A DNA stretch of 17,172 bases from Eubacteriales Family XIII. Incertae Sedis bacterium (lineage in GTDB: Bacteria > Bacillota > Clostridia > Peptostreptococcales > Anaerovoracaceae): NCBI GenBank assembly GCA_031269205.1, contig JAISZM010000117.1, positions 1-17,172 on the forward strand, in the 5' to 3' direction. The notes below the pieces were generated by a model. The model did no database searches and was not told the origin of the DNA. It saw only the letters and a list, made by a program, of their open reading frames with translations. Numbering within the stretch: the first letter of the stretch is position 1; the number at the start of each line of letters is the position of its first letter. A program made the translations under genes and the position numbers. Shown in pieces: positions 1 to 7,089 of this stretch.

Positions 1-631
1 GTCCGTCCGCGATGTAGAGCGTGGGAATGTCCGCCAAGATATTCTCGATGTCCGCGACCGCCTCGCCGCCTATGATCCATACCGTATGGCCGACGCCGTC
101 GTCACAGGTGAAGTCATAGAGAGGTTCGCGCGTTTCCATCAGTTCCGAAAGGGTATCGGACAGCCTGTCGTTCGGTCTGCACGTGAGGAAAATTGGCCCG
201 GTGTTCGCGTTCAGCGTATCCACGTGCCGTATCCGATCCGCCTCTTTCTCGACGCGCGTCAGTTCATGTTTCTTGATGCGGTCGTTCAGATAATCGTCTA
301 TCGACGCGCAGCCGACGAGTCCCGCCTGCGACCGCCCGTCCATGGTCAGCCTATAGATATAATAGCCGCGCGACTCGTCACTCGTGAATATCCCGTCGGC
401 CGTCATTCGATCCAGATTTTCCTTGGCCTTTGCGTAGACAGACGGGTCGTACAGATCGGTGCCCTCGGGCAAGTCCACCTCCGCCTTGTCTATGTGCAGG
501 AACGAGTACGGGTCGCCCTCGACCATCTCGCGCGCCTCCGCCGACGTCATGACATCGTAGGGAAGAGCCGCGACCTTATGCTCGTAACCCTTGGCGGGTC
601 TGATCGCCTTGAATGGCTTTACCGTCGCCAT
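1..631 (-). CDS. DUF1015 family protein, N-terminal part (runs off left edge)
   Basis: Reading leftward from ATG at 631, 210 codons are open and the gene continues past base 1. The protein begins MATVKPFKAIRP and contains ALPYDVMT near residue 23 and PYSFLHI near residue 41, which I recognise as the N-terminal signature of the DUF1015 family (PF06245/COG4198). The last visible residues are YIADG, the place where family members carry a HADGHHR-like motif, so the conserved motif itself is cut off. An AGGAG ribosome binding site lies just upstream (about 635-640). It is the most distal visible gene of the serine/glycine operon, 60 bases after serA. No biochemical function is firmly established for the family. 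Its neighbourhood suggests a role in serine metabolism, but that is inference. There is no signal peptide or membrane segment in the visible part. Confidence 0.85.
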   Translation of the reverse strand, partial: MATVKPFKAIRPAKGYEHKVAALPYDVMTSAEAREMVEGDPYSFLHIDKAEVDLPEGTDLYDPSVYAKAKENLDRMTADGIFTSDESRGYYIYRLTMDGRSQAGLVGCASIDDYLNDRIKKHELTRVEKEADRIRHVDTLNANTGPIFLTCRPNDRLSDTLSELMETREPLYDFTCDDGVGHTVWIIGGEAVADIENILADIPTLYIADG

Positions 632-691
632 ATCTACTCCTAATAATAGTGGTGCCGTATCGGAACGCCGCGTCGCCGCGCCGCCGCGCCG

Positions 692-1600
692 TTACAATCC
701 GAACTTCTCTGACAGTATCTCAACGATCTCCTCCCCTATGCGGCTCTGCGCCTCCGACGTGGATGCGCCGATATGGGGAGTGAGGGATATCTTCGGGTGC
801 TTCAACACCTTCTCGTTCCTGGGAGGCTCCTCGGGATAGACGTCGAGTCCGACGCCGGCGAGCTTGCCCGAGTCGAGGGCGGCTAGCATGTCGTCCTCGT
901 CGATGAGTCCGCCACGCGCGCAATTCACGAGGAAAGCGCCGTCCTTCATCTTCGCTATCTCCGCGGCCGTTATCATCGGTTTGTCGCTCTTGGGGACGTG
1001 CAGCGATATGAAATCGGCGCGCGCGAGCAGGTCGTCGAGACCGACGAACTCGAAACCCGCGCCCGCGGGCGTCGGGCCGATGATGTCGTAGTAGACGACA
1101 TTCATGCCGAGCGCTTTCGCCTTGTCGGCCATGCTCTCACCTATGCGCCCGAACCCGATGAGTCCGAGCGTCTTGCCCGCGAGTTCGACGCCCTGGTAGT
1201 CCTTCTTCTCCCACTTGCCTTCGCGCATCGTCACGTTCGCCTCGTGCAGGTGGCGTGCGAGCGCGAACAGGTGCGCGAGCGCCAGTTCGGCCACAGCCGC
1301 GCTCGAGGCGTTCGGCGTGTTGCGCACCTCGATGCCGTTGTCCTGCGCGTAGGCCACGTCAATGTTATCCGTGCCGACACCGCCTCTGATGATGATTTTC
1401 AATCGTCCCGTCTCAAGCGCCGCGTCTAGTATCGGCTCTCCGACCTTTGTCGCGGAACGCACGACGACCGCGTCGTATCCTTTGATCTGCCCGGCGAGTT
1501 CGCTCGGCTCAAAGAACTGTTCCGTGAGTTCGCAGCCGAGCCCGCGCAGCTTCGCGGCTGTCGCCTTGTCCATGCCGTCCGTTGCCAAAACCTTAACCAT
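692..1600 (-). CDS. serA: D-3-phosphoglycerate dehydrogenase, short form without ACT domain
   Basis: This 302-residue NAD-dependent D-2-hydroxyacid dehydrogenase catalyses the first step of serine synthesis, 3-phosphoglycerate to 3-phosphohydroxypyruvate, in the cytoplasm. The nucleotide-binding motif GFGRIG is at 149-154. The catalytic triad expected for the family is visible as R229 (NCARGG), E258 (PEEP) and H276 (TPHIGAST). The substrate-side RGGVGTDNID segment is at 72-81. The length matches short SerA enzymes that lack the C-terminal serine-binding ACT domain, so allosteric inhibition by serine through that domain is not expected. The start at 1600 is supported by AAGGAG at 1607-1612, six bases upstream. 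It lies 84 bases downstream of serC, and the pairing with serC makes phosphoglycerate dehydrogenase far likelier than another hydroxyacid dehydrogenase. Confidence 0.92.
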   Translation of the reverse strand: MVKVLATDGMDKATAAKLRGLGCELTEQFFEPSELAGQIKGYDAVVVRSATKVGEPILDAALETGRLKIIIRGGVGTDNIDVAYAQDNGIEVRNTPNASSAAVAELALAHLFALARHLHEANVTMREGKWEKKDYQGVELAGKTLGLIGFGRIGESMADKAKALGMNVVYYDIIGPTPAGAGFEFVGLDDLLARADFISLHVPKSDKPMITAAEIAKMKDGAFLVNCARGGLIDEDDMLAALDSGKLAGVGLDVYPEEPPRNEKVLKHPKISLTPHIGASTSEAQSRIGEEIVEILSEKFGL

Positions 1601-1684
1601 TATCGGCTCCTTCCGCTCATTGTCTACAGCACCTTCTCACAAAGAGGTTCGATGATATCTCTGAGAGCGATCATAGGGAAACAG

Positions 1685-2773
1685 CTATCCGTTCTCCCGC
1701 TCGAATTCTTTCATGAATTCGACGAGGTGTTCCACCCCCGCCTTTGGCATGGAGTTGTATATCGAGGCCCTCATGCCGCCGACCGAGCGGTGACCTTTCA
1801 GGTTTGTCATGCCGTAAGCGATACTCTCATTTACGAATTTCGCGTCAAGCTCCTCGTTGACTGTGCGGAACACGACGTTCATGAGAGAGCGGTTTTCGGG
1901 TGCGATGGGCGCCTTGTAGAAATCCGTCGAATCGAGATAGTCGTAAAACAGCTTCGCCTTCTCGATGTTACGCTTCTCCATGGACTCTATGCCGCCCTCC
2001 TTCTCGATGTGTTCGAGCATGAGCATGGCGATATAGATGGGCCAGCACGGCGGCGTGTTGTACATTGAATTATACTCGGCCATCTTCTTGTAGTTCAGCG
2101 TCGTGGGCGTTCCCGGCAGCGGATCCGTCAGCAGATCCTTTCTGATGATGACAATCGTCAGCCCGGCCGGCGCTATGTTCTTCTGAGCGCTCGCGTAGAT
2201 GATCCCGTACCTCGACACGTCGATGGATTCCGACAGAATGCACGACGACATATCGGCCACGAGCGGAACGCCGCCCGTATCGGGAACGTACTTCCACTTC
2301 GAGCCGTATACCGAGTTGTTCTCGCAGATGTGCACGTAGTCGGCGTCCGGCGTGAAGGTGAGTTCGTTCTGTTGGGGAATGCGCGTGAAGCCCTCTTCCT
2401 TCGTCGAACCCGCGATATTTATTTCCTTCCCCTCGAAAAGCAACGCCTCCTTGTAAGCGTTCGTGGAAAAGTGACCCGTAAGGACGTAATCCGCCTTGCC
2501 GCTTCCCGTCAGCAAGTTGGCCGGAACCATCGCGAACTGCAACGTCGCTCCGCCCTGCAGGAACAGCACCTCGTAGTCGTCCGGTATTCCCATGACCCTG
2601 CGGAACAGGGATCTCGTGTTCTTGATGATCTCGTCGTACGTCTTCGATCGATGGCTCATCTCCATGACGGACATGCCCGAACCTTTGTAGTCCATGATTT
2701 CAGCCGCCGCTTCCCTGAGTACCGACTCGGGGAACATGGACGGTCCCGCCGAAAAATTATAGATCCTTGTCAA
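1685..2773 (-). CDS. serC: Phosphoserine aminotransferase
   Basis: This PLP-dependent class V aminotransferase converts 3-phosphohydroxypyruvate and glutamate to O-phosphoserine and 2-oxoglutarate, the second step of serine synthesis. From the TTG start the protein has 362 residues, normal for SerC. It opens with TRIYNFSAGPS and shows MEMSHRS (37-43), QGGAT (73-77), the PLP-contacting D174 and the Schiff-base lysine K198 in SAQKNIAPAG. I chose TTG at 2773 because AGGAGG at 2782-2787 sits eight bases upstream and because family members start just before the YNFSAGP block. The frame is open to another TTG at 2815, but that one has no ribosome binding site and would add 14 basic residues. It follows gcvT-glyA after a gap of 95 bases and precedes serA in the same operon. 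Confidence 0.94.
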   Translation of the reverse strand: MTRIYNFSAGPSMFPESVLREAAAEIMDYKGSGMSVMEMSHRSKTYDEIIKNTRSLFRRVMGIPDDYEVLFLQGGATLQFAMVPANLLTGSGKADYVLTGHFSTNAYKEALLFEGKEINIAGSTKEEGFTRIPQQNELTFTPDADYVHICENNSVYGSKWKYVPDTGGVPLVADMSSCILSESIDVSRYGIIYASAQKNIAPAGLTIVIIRKDLLTDPLPGTPTTLNYKKMAEYNSMYNTPPCWPIYIAMLMLEHIEKEGGIESMEKRNIEKAKLFYDYLDSTDFYKAPIAPENRSLMNVVFRTVNEELDAKFVNESIAYGMTNLKGHRSVGGMRASIYNSMPKAGVEHLVEFMKEFERENG

Positions 2774-2822
2774 CCTCCCAACCTCCTTTTTCCTTCTCAC
2801 GATTCCTCTGTCCAAGGCGTGC

Positions 2823-2848
2823 GCCGGTGGAACGTCGTTCCGTCCGGC
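2823..2848 (-). other. Intercistronic hairpin between gcvT-glyA and serC
   Basis: On the transcribed strand the sequence reads GCCGG-AC-GGAAC-GAC-GTTCC-A-CCGGC, giving two stacked five-base-pair helices. No T-run follows, so it is not an intrinsic terminator. It could influence processing or stability of the operon mRNA; that is inference. The remaining gap to serC holds only the serC ribosome binding site. Confidence 0.5.
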
Positions 2849-2868
2849 TTCAACATCCCTTTGGAAAC

Positions 2869-5538
2869 TTACCGCAACATACCCGCCAGCTTTTCCATCT
2901 CGCCGCCGAGTTCATCGTCCGTAAAACAGTAGCTCATTTCCGTATAGCCGGATCTGAGCGCCGCAACATCGTCCTTGATCGTCCTGCCGCGCAACACGAG
3001 GTCGGCTATGAGTTCGGCCGCTTTCGCGAACTCATCTTCGCCCCAACCGAAGCGTGTCATCTCCGATACGCCGATCCTGAGCGCGCCGGAAGCCGTGAAG
3101 CCTTCTTCCTCGGGCGTGGCCTGATAATTTACGATAATGTTGTTTTCCTCGAGCTTTTCGGCTAGTTCCGCGCCCGCCGCGTATCCGACGCGGATGATGA
3201 CCTGATGCGTCTCCGTATACGATATGGCGGGATCGCCCGCCACATCCAACCCCGCGTCCGCGAGCGACTTGGCGAAACTCTTCGCGTTCTTTATGACGTT
3301 TTTCTGATACTCGTCTTTGAAGCAGTTCATCTCGTAGGTCGCCATGAGCAGACCGAGCAGTGTACCCAGATGATGGTTCGAGACGCTGCCGGGGAATATT
3401 CTCGACTCCACCGCCTCCCACAGCTCGTATTTCACGTCGGCCTCGCTGTAGTCGGACGCTATGACGCCGCGCTGTGTGCCGAAGAAGGTCTTGTGCGTCG
3501 AACCCGTCACGATCTCCACGCCCTCCGCGAACGGATCCTGAAAATACTTGCCGACGAGACCGAGCACATGCGCCATATCGTACATGATCGTCGTCTCGAC
3601 GCCGAGTTCGTCCACGGCCTTCCTGATCTCCGCGACAGGTTCCTTGTGGAGAACCATGCTCTTGCCGAATATGATGAGTTCGGGGCGGTATTTCTCGAGG
3701 AGTCTGACGGTCTCGGCCGTGTCTATCTTGAACGTGTTGTCGTGTAGTACGGGAAAGTTGACCAGAGCCGTCTTCTCCGTCTTCGGATCGATCGCGATGT
3801 AGTCGTGCAGCGCGCCCATCGGCTGCGCCGACAGATGGCCGCCGCGTATGATGTGGTTGTTCATAATATAGCCGAGGCGTTTGGCCTCAACCTTGCGGTT
3901 CGCTCTGTTTTTCCAGTCCATGAGGGCGCTGAACACGGCCGCGTTCGACATCTGTCCACTCGTCGCCCTGATCTCCATGTTCCTGCAACCCAAATACTTC
4001 TTGAACTCTTCCGTGAGCAAAAGCTCCACCTTATGTATGAATTTCGTGCCCTGATAGTAGAACACGTCGAAGTCATAGAACGACTTCATCTTCTTGTGCT
4101 CCGCGTAGCGGAAGGAGGGGTCGAGTATGGACAGAATGCGCGCCGCGCGCGAATGCGACTGTTCCGACGGGATCAGGTTGATACATTCGGTTTGTCTCCA
4201 CAGATGGTTCTCGCGCGCGGCCTTTATGAGTCCGGCCGCCTTGGCCTTATAATCCACCGACAGGTCGGAGTCGTCGGCGGTATCGTAAACCGTGTCCGCG
4301 TCCTTGCCGTGCCCGTGTATGATGGCTCGCGAATACGGCGGCGTATCACTGCGCAGATGCCACTCGACGCCGACGCCGACCGAGAACTCGTCCCCGATCT
4401 CTATGTCCATCTCTTCGTCCGGCAGCAGGTCGGAGCGCACGAGCGCAAGACCGATAAAGCGCTTGTCCGTTTCGTCCGTAAAGACCATGTCGAGACCCTT
4501 CCCCGCGGTCTTATAGTAGGGAACGACCGCGCCGCTCGTGACGCAACCGATCTCGACGCCGTCCTTGAATATCCTGTCGCCCGCGCGGGGCACGCCATTG
4601 TCCGTCATGCAGAAGGGCTTGACCACACGCGGCAGATCCGCGATGTCGTCAAAGTGGCGTGTGAAAATGCGTTCGAAGGTGAGGAACTGCCGGTGAAGGC
4701 TCTCCCTGCCGATAAAATCGCCCTTCGTTTCCGCGAAACTCACAGCGAACTTAGCCATCGGTATCGAATATATCGGTATCTCCCCACCGTCCGGCCTCGC
4801 GCCGAGTTCATGGCCGTAGAGCGGTAGCGCCGCCTCAAGCCTGAGCGTATCCCGGGCGCCGAGGCCAACGGGTTTCGCTTCCTTCTCGATGAGCAAATTC
4901 CAAATAAAGACCGTGTCGTCCCGGGGTACAAATATCTCGTAGCCGATGGATTCACCCGTATAACCTGTCTTGGCGAGCCAAACGTCCTTGCCCCCGAGGT
5001 TCGCGAAGCCGAGGCTGTTCCTCATAGGCTCCGTGAGGAGGGGGTCAGACGCGACCGATATGAGTATGTTCTTCGACTCGGGACCCTGTATCGAGATCAT
5101 GCCGATCTCCTTCGTCCTGTCCTCGATGTTCGCGTCGAAATTTTTTATCCGCTCCGTCAGGTGAGTCCAATCCTTTTCAGCGTTGTCCGCGTTCACGACG
5201 AGCAAAAAACTATCCTCGAAGTATCTGTACAGATACGCGTCGTCTATCGCGCTGCCCGCTTCATTCGAAATGAGCGTATACTGCGATTCCATGACGCCGA
5301 TCGCCTCGCAGTTGTTCGTGAGCACATGCTGCAGGAAAGCCACGCGCTCCGGCCCTGAAACGATGAATCTGCCCATGTGGGAGATGTCGAACAACCCCGC
5401 TTTGCGGCGCGTATACAGATGCTCGGCGATGGCGCCGTCGGGGTAGTTGATCGGCATATCGTAGCCGTCGAAATTCGCCATGACACCACCGAGCTTTATA
5501 TGCTCCTCATGCAGCGCCGTTTTTTTTATGTCCGTCAT
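2869..5538 (-). CDS. GcvT-GlyA fusion: aminomethyltransferase joined to serine hydroxymethyltransferase-like domain
   Basis: One open frame of 889 codons encodes two normally separate enzymes of one-carbon metabolism. Residues about 5-410 are glycine-cleavage T-protein, which moves the aminomethyl carbon from lipoyl-H-protein to tetrahydrofolate: DISHMG (51-56), the acidic pair D99-D100, TGYTGE (191-196) and GLGARDTLRLEA (225-236). A short acidic linker follows. Residues about 430-850 are a fold-type I PLP enzyme of the SHMT family (serine + THF to glycine + methylene-THF): NLIPSE with E459, GGHLS (566-570), PLP aspartate D654 in YDMAH, Schiff-base K683 in GSTHKT and carboxylate arginine R821 in LRIGVSE. 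The segment usually reading YAEGYPGKRYYGG is replaced and longer. The start at 5538 is preferred because AGGAGG (5546-5551) lies seven bases upstream; ATG 5541 is too close. It heads the riboswitch-controlled operon with serC and serA. Confidence 0.9.
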   Translation of the reverse strand: MTDIKKTALHEEHIKLGGVMANFDGYDMPINYPDGAIAEHLYTRRKAGLFDISHMGRFIVSGPERVAFLQHVLTNNCEAIGVMESQYTLISNEAGSAIDDAYLYRYFEDSFLLVVNADNAEKDWTHLTERIKNFDANIEDRTKEIGMISIQGPESKNILISVASDPLLTEPMRNSLGFANLGGKDVWLAKTGYTGESIGYEIFVPRDDTVFIWNLLIEKEAKPVGLGARDTLRLEAALPLYGHELGARPDGGEIPIYSIPMAKFAVSFAETKGDFIGRESLHRQFLTFERIFTRHFDDIADLPRVVKPFCMTDNGVPRAGDRIFKDGVEIGCVTSGAVVPYYKTAGKGLDMVFTDETDKRFIGLALVRSDLLPDEEMDIEIGDEFSVGVGVEWHLRSDTPPYSRAIIHGHGKDADTVYDTADDSDLSVDYKAKAAGLIKAARENHLWRQTECINLIPSEQSHSRAARILSILDPSFRYAEHKKMKSFYDFDVFYYQGTKFIHKVELLLTEEFKKYLGCRNMEIRATSGQMSNAAVFSALMDWKNRANRKVEAKRLGYIMNNHIIRGGHLSAQPMGALHDYIAIDPKTEKTALVNFPVLHDNTFKIDTAETVRLLEKYRPELIIFGKSMVLHKEPVAEIRKAVDELGVETTIMYDMAHVLGLVGKYFQDPFAEGVEIVTGSTHKTFFGTQRGVIASDYSEADVKYELWEAVESRIFPGSVSNHHLGTLLGLLMATYEMNCFKDEYQKNVIKNAKSFAKSLADAGLDVAGDPAISYTETHQVIIRVGYAAGAELAEKLEENNIIVNYQATPEEEGFTASGALRIGVSEMTRFGWGEDEFAKAAELIADLVLRGRTIKDDVAALRSGYTEMSYCFTDDELGGEMEKLAGMLR

Positions 5539-5577
5539 CATCCATCCTCCTTGTCCACACGTTTCCATCAAAACACG

Positions 5578-5648
5578 GGCGGCCGTGCCGCTTCACTCGT
5601 CTCAGCAAGACCCCGGCATCCGCCACAGGGAAAATGAGATCGGCCGCC
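5578..5648 (-). other. Nested hairpin in the mRNA leader after the riboswitch terminator
   Basis: Between the terminator and the gcvT-glyA start, a perfect eight-base GC helix can form from GGCGGCCG and CGGCCGCC (5641-5648 with 5578-5585). Inside it lies a five-base helix TGCCG/CGGCA (5614-5618 with 5586-5590), and inside that GTCT/AGAC with a five-base loop (5599-5602 with 5608-5611). It has no following T-run and does not include the ribosome binding site. I do not recognise it as a known RNA family. Confidence 0.4.
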
Positions 5649-5708
5649 ACATAACCATATCTTATTTCGCTGAACCCTTCCAAGTTTCGATGCGTTCTCA
5701 ACCGTTAT

Positions 5709-5741
5709 AAAAAAATACAAGACGAAAACCTCACCTTGTAT
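5709..5741 (-). terminator. Intrinsic terminator of the glycine riboswitch
   Basis: On the leftward transcript, ATACAAGGTGA pairs with TCGTCTTGTAT around a five-base loop (11 pairs including two G-T wobbles), followed by a run of seven T residues counting the last stem base. It begins directly after the 3' strand of aptamer helix P1 (5742-5746) and lies well upstream of the gcvT-glyA start codon, so it is placed as an expression platform, not as the end of a gene. Confidence 0.85.
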
Positions 5742-5832
5742 CTCTGTCTTCGTTACCTGAGAGAATCACCGCGTAGCGGCTTTCTCCTTCGGTGCCGAAA
5801 GGCGTTTCCTTTCGGGTTTTTTCAGAGTTCCG
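5742..5832 (-). ncRNA. Glycine riboswitch, single aptamer
   Basis: The leader contains the hallmarks of a glycine aptamer read leftward. Helix P1 is CTCTG (5823-5827) pairing with CAGAG (5742-5746). An eight-base-pair hairpin CCGAAAGG/CCTTTCGG spans 5795-5815. The conserved CACCGAAGGAG is at 5784-5794, a CCGC/GCGG hairpin at 5769-5779, and the conserved ATTCTCTCAGG at 5756-5766, followed by GACAGAG. The closest comparison from memory is the second aptamer of the Bacillus subtilis gcvT riboswitch, including its GACGCAACTCTG entry segment (here GACGGAACTCTG). Only one complete aptamer is present. It should sense glycine and control the terminator just downstream, and so the whole glycine/serine operon. 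Confidence 0.93.
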
Positions 5833-5852
5833 TCCGGCAACGATCTGTTGCC

Positions 5853-5881
5853 ATTCTAACGCACGCGCACGATTACGTCAA
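5853..5881 (-). promoter_or_regulatory. Sigma-70-type promoter of the glycine/serine operon
   Basis: Read leftward: -35 TTGACG (5881-5876), a 17-base spacer and -10 TAGAAT (5858-5853), with one mismatch in each hexamer. The expected transcription start is near 5846, shortly before the glycine aptamer. Confidence 0.82.
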
Positions 5882-5920
5882 GCAAAAAACCGAAAATCGG
5901 GGGAGGGATGGTGGACATCG

Positions 5921-5938
5921 GGTGACTATTCAGTCGCC
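5921..5938. promoter_or_regulatory. Inverted repeat between the divergent promoters, possible operator
   Basis: GGTGACT-ATTC-AGTCGCC is a seven-base inverted repeat with one G-T position and a perfect GACT/AGTC core. It lies directly upstream of the lipA promoter, between the two divergent transcription units. No binding protein can be named from the sequence. Confidence 0.35.
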
Positions 5939-5961
5939 ACGCTAGTTCTATTCCCCATACG

Positions 5962-5970
5962 TGATATAAT
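5962..5970 (+). promoter_or_regulatory. Extended -10 promoter for lipA
   Basis: TGATATAAT contains a perfect TATAAT (5965-5970) preceded by TG with one base between, the extended -10 form. The -35 region about 17 bases upstream (5942-5947) is poor, which extended -10 promoters tolerate. It lies 76 bases before the lipA start. Confidence 0.65.
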
Positions 5971-6045
5971 TCATGAAAATCAGCCGCGGCAATTTTTTCA
6001 GATGAAGATGGCGACGGGATCGTGAATTTTGGAGGGACAGACCGG

Positions 6046-6972
6046 ATGGATGAAACGGACGGCGCGACGACGCGCGGGTTTGAGCGCAAGCCCGAGTGGC
6101 TGCGCAAGAGATTCTCTCAGGGAGCGGACACGGCGTTCACGGGCGGCGTACTCGGCGACCTGCGGCTGAACACGGTCTGTCGCGAGGCTCTGTGTCCGAA
6201 CTACGCGGACTGCTTCTCGCGGCGAACCGCGACGTTCATGATACTCGGAACAAACTGCACGCGCGACTGCGCGTTCTGCAACGTGACGCACGGGACGCCC
6301 TCGGAGGTTGACGCGGACGAGCCGCGCCGCGTAGGCGAGGCGGTTCGGCGGCTCGGGCTGAAATACGTGGTCGTGACATCGGTCACGCGCGACGACCTTT
6401 CCGACGGCGGCGCGGGGCAGTTCGCCGCCGTCATAGGGTCGATACGCGAGCGCAGCCCGGGGACGGCGGTCGAGGTACTCATGCCCGACTTCGGCGGGTC
6501 GCCGGACGCTCTGCGAATCGTCGCGGACGCGGCGCCCGACGTGATAAGCCACAACATGGAGACCGTGCGGGAACTCTACCCCGAGGTGCGCCCGGGCGCG
6601 GACTACGACAGGTCGCTCGAGTTGATAGGCCGCGTCCGCGGGTTTGCGGCGAGGGAAGCGGTCGGCGGCGCGGCGGGTGCGGCGGTCGTCGGCGCGATTC
6701 GGAGCAAGAGCGGGTTCATGGTCGGGCTGGGGGAAAAGCGCGGGCAGGTGGGCGCGCTCATGGACGACCTCAGAGCCGTCGGCTGCGAGTTCCTGACGAT
6801 AGGCCAGTACCTCGCGCCCTCGCGCGCGCACCACAAAGTCGTGGAGTACGTAACCCCCGAAATTTTCGACGAATACGCGGAAATCGCGCGGGCGAAAGGC
6901 TTCGCCTACGTGGCGTCGGCCCCGTTCGTAAGATCGTCCTACCGGGCGCACGAAGCGCTGAAAAGCCTGTAA
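6046..6972 (+). CDS. lipA: Lipoyl synthase
   Basis: This radical-SAM enzyme inserts two sulfur atoms into protein-bound octanoyl groups, making lipoate on carriers such as glycine-cleavage H-protein. Both iron-sulfur cluster motifs are intact: the auxiliary cluster C45, C50, C56 (CREALCPNYADC) and the SAM cluster C71, C75, C78 (CTRDCAFC). The C-terminal RSSY motif, whose serine binds the auxiliary cluster, is at 296-299. The length is 308 residues, near the family norm. The start at 6046 is supported by GGAGGG at 6031-6036, nine bases upstream; an in-frame GTG at 6022 has no such site. An Ala/Gly-rich stretch at about 200-214, just before the IRSKSGFMVGLGE block, is longer than usual. Divergent placement from the gcvT-glyA operon fits supply of lipoate for glycine cleavage. 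Confidence 0.95.
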   Translation: MDETDGATTRGFERKPEWLRKRFSQGADTAFTGGVLGDLRLNTVCREALCPNYADCFSRRTATFMILGTNCTRDCAFCNVTHGTPSEVDADEPRRVGEAVRRLGLKYVVVTSVTRDDLSDGGAGQFAAVIGSIRERSPGTAVEVLMPDFGGSPDALRIVADAAPDVISHNMETVRELYPEVRPGADYDRSLELIGRVRGFAAREAVGGAAGAAVVGAIRSKSGFMVGLGEKRGQVGALMDDLRAVGCEFLTIGQYLAPSRAHHKVVEYVTPEIFDEYAEIARAKGFAYVASAPFVRSSYRAHEALKSL

Positions 6973-7000
6973 CCTCAACCGCGCCCGGCGCAACACCCGC

Positions 7001-7029
7001 TTGTACAATCGCCGTGTTTGAATTACAAT
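7001..7029 (+). promoter_or_regulatory. Sigma-70-type promoter for ogt
   Basis: TTGTAC (7001-7006), a 17-base spacer and TACAAT (7024-7029), placed in the 117-base gap between lipA and the methyltransferase gene. It suggests that ogt is transcribed independently of lipA. Confidence 0.6.
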
Positions 7030-7089
7030 ATAGTTGATGAAAAACAGCGCAATAGTGTCGCCTGCCGCGGCGTGAAAGAGAGATAGACA

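Noticed and set aside
3805..4827. Plus-strand frame of 340 codons inside gcvT-glyA
   Set aside because: It is a shadow of the fusion gene with no recognisable motifs and no supporting ribosome binding site.
5578..5648. Second glycine aptamer
   Set aside because: The segment folds, but it lacks the conserved core sequences of glycine aptamers (no CCGAAGG and no CTCTCAGG counterparts).
5836..5852. Hairpin GGCAAC-AGATC-GTTGCC as a 'ghost' half of a tandem glycine riboswitch
   Set aside because: The position suits the ghost stem of single-aptamer riboswitches, but the strong promoter puts the transcript start near 5846, so the 5' arm (5847-5852) would not be in the RNA. Kept out unless a start further upstream is found.
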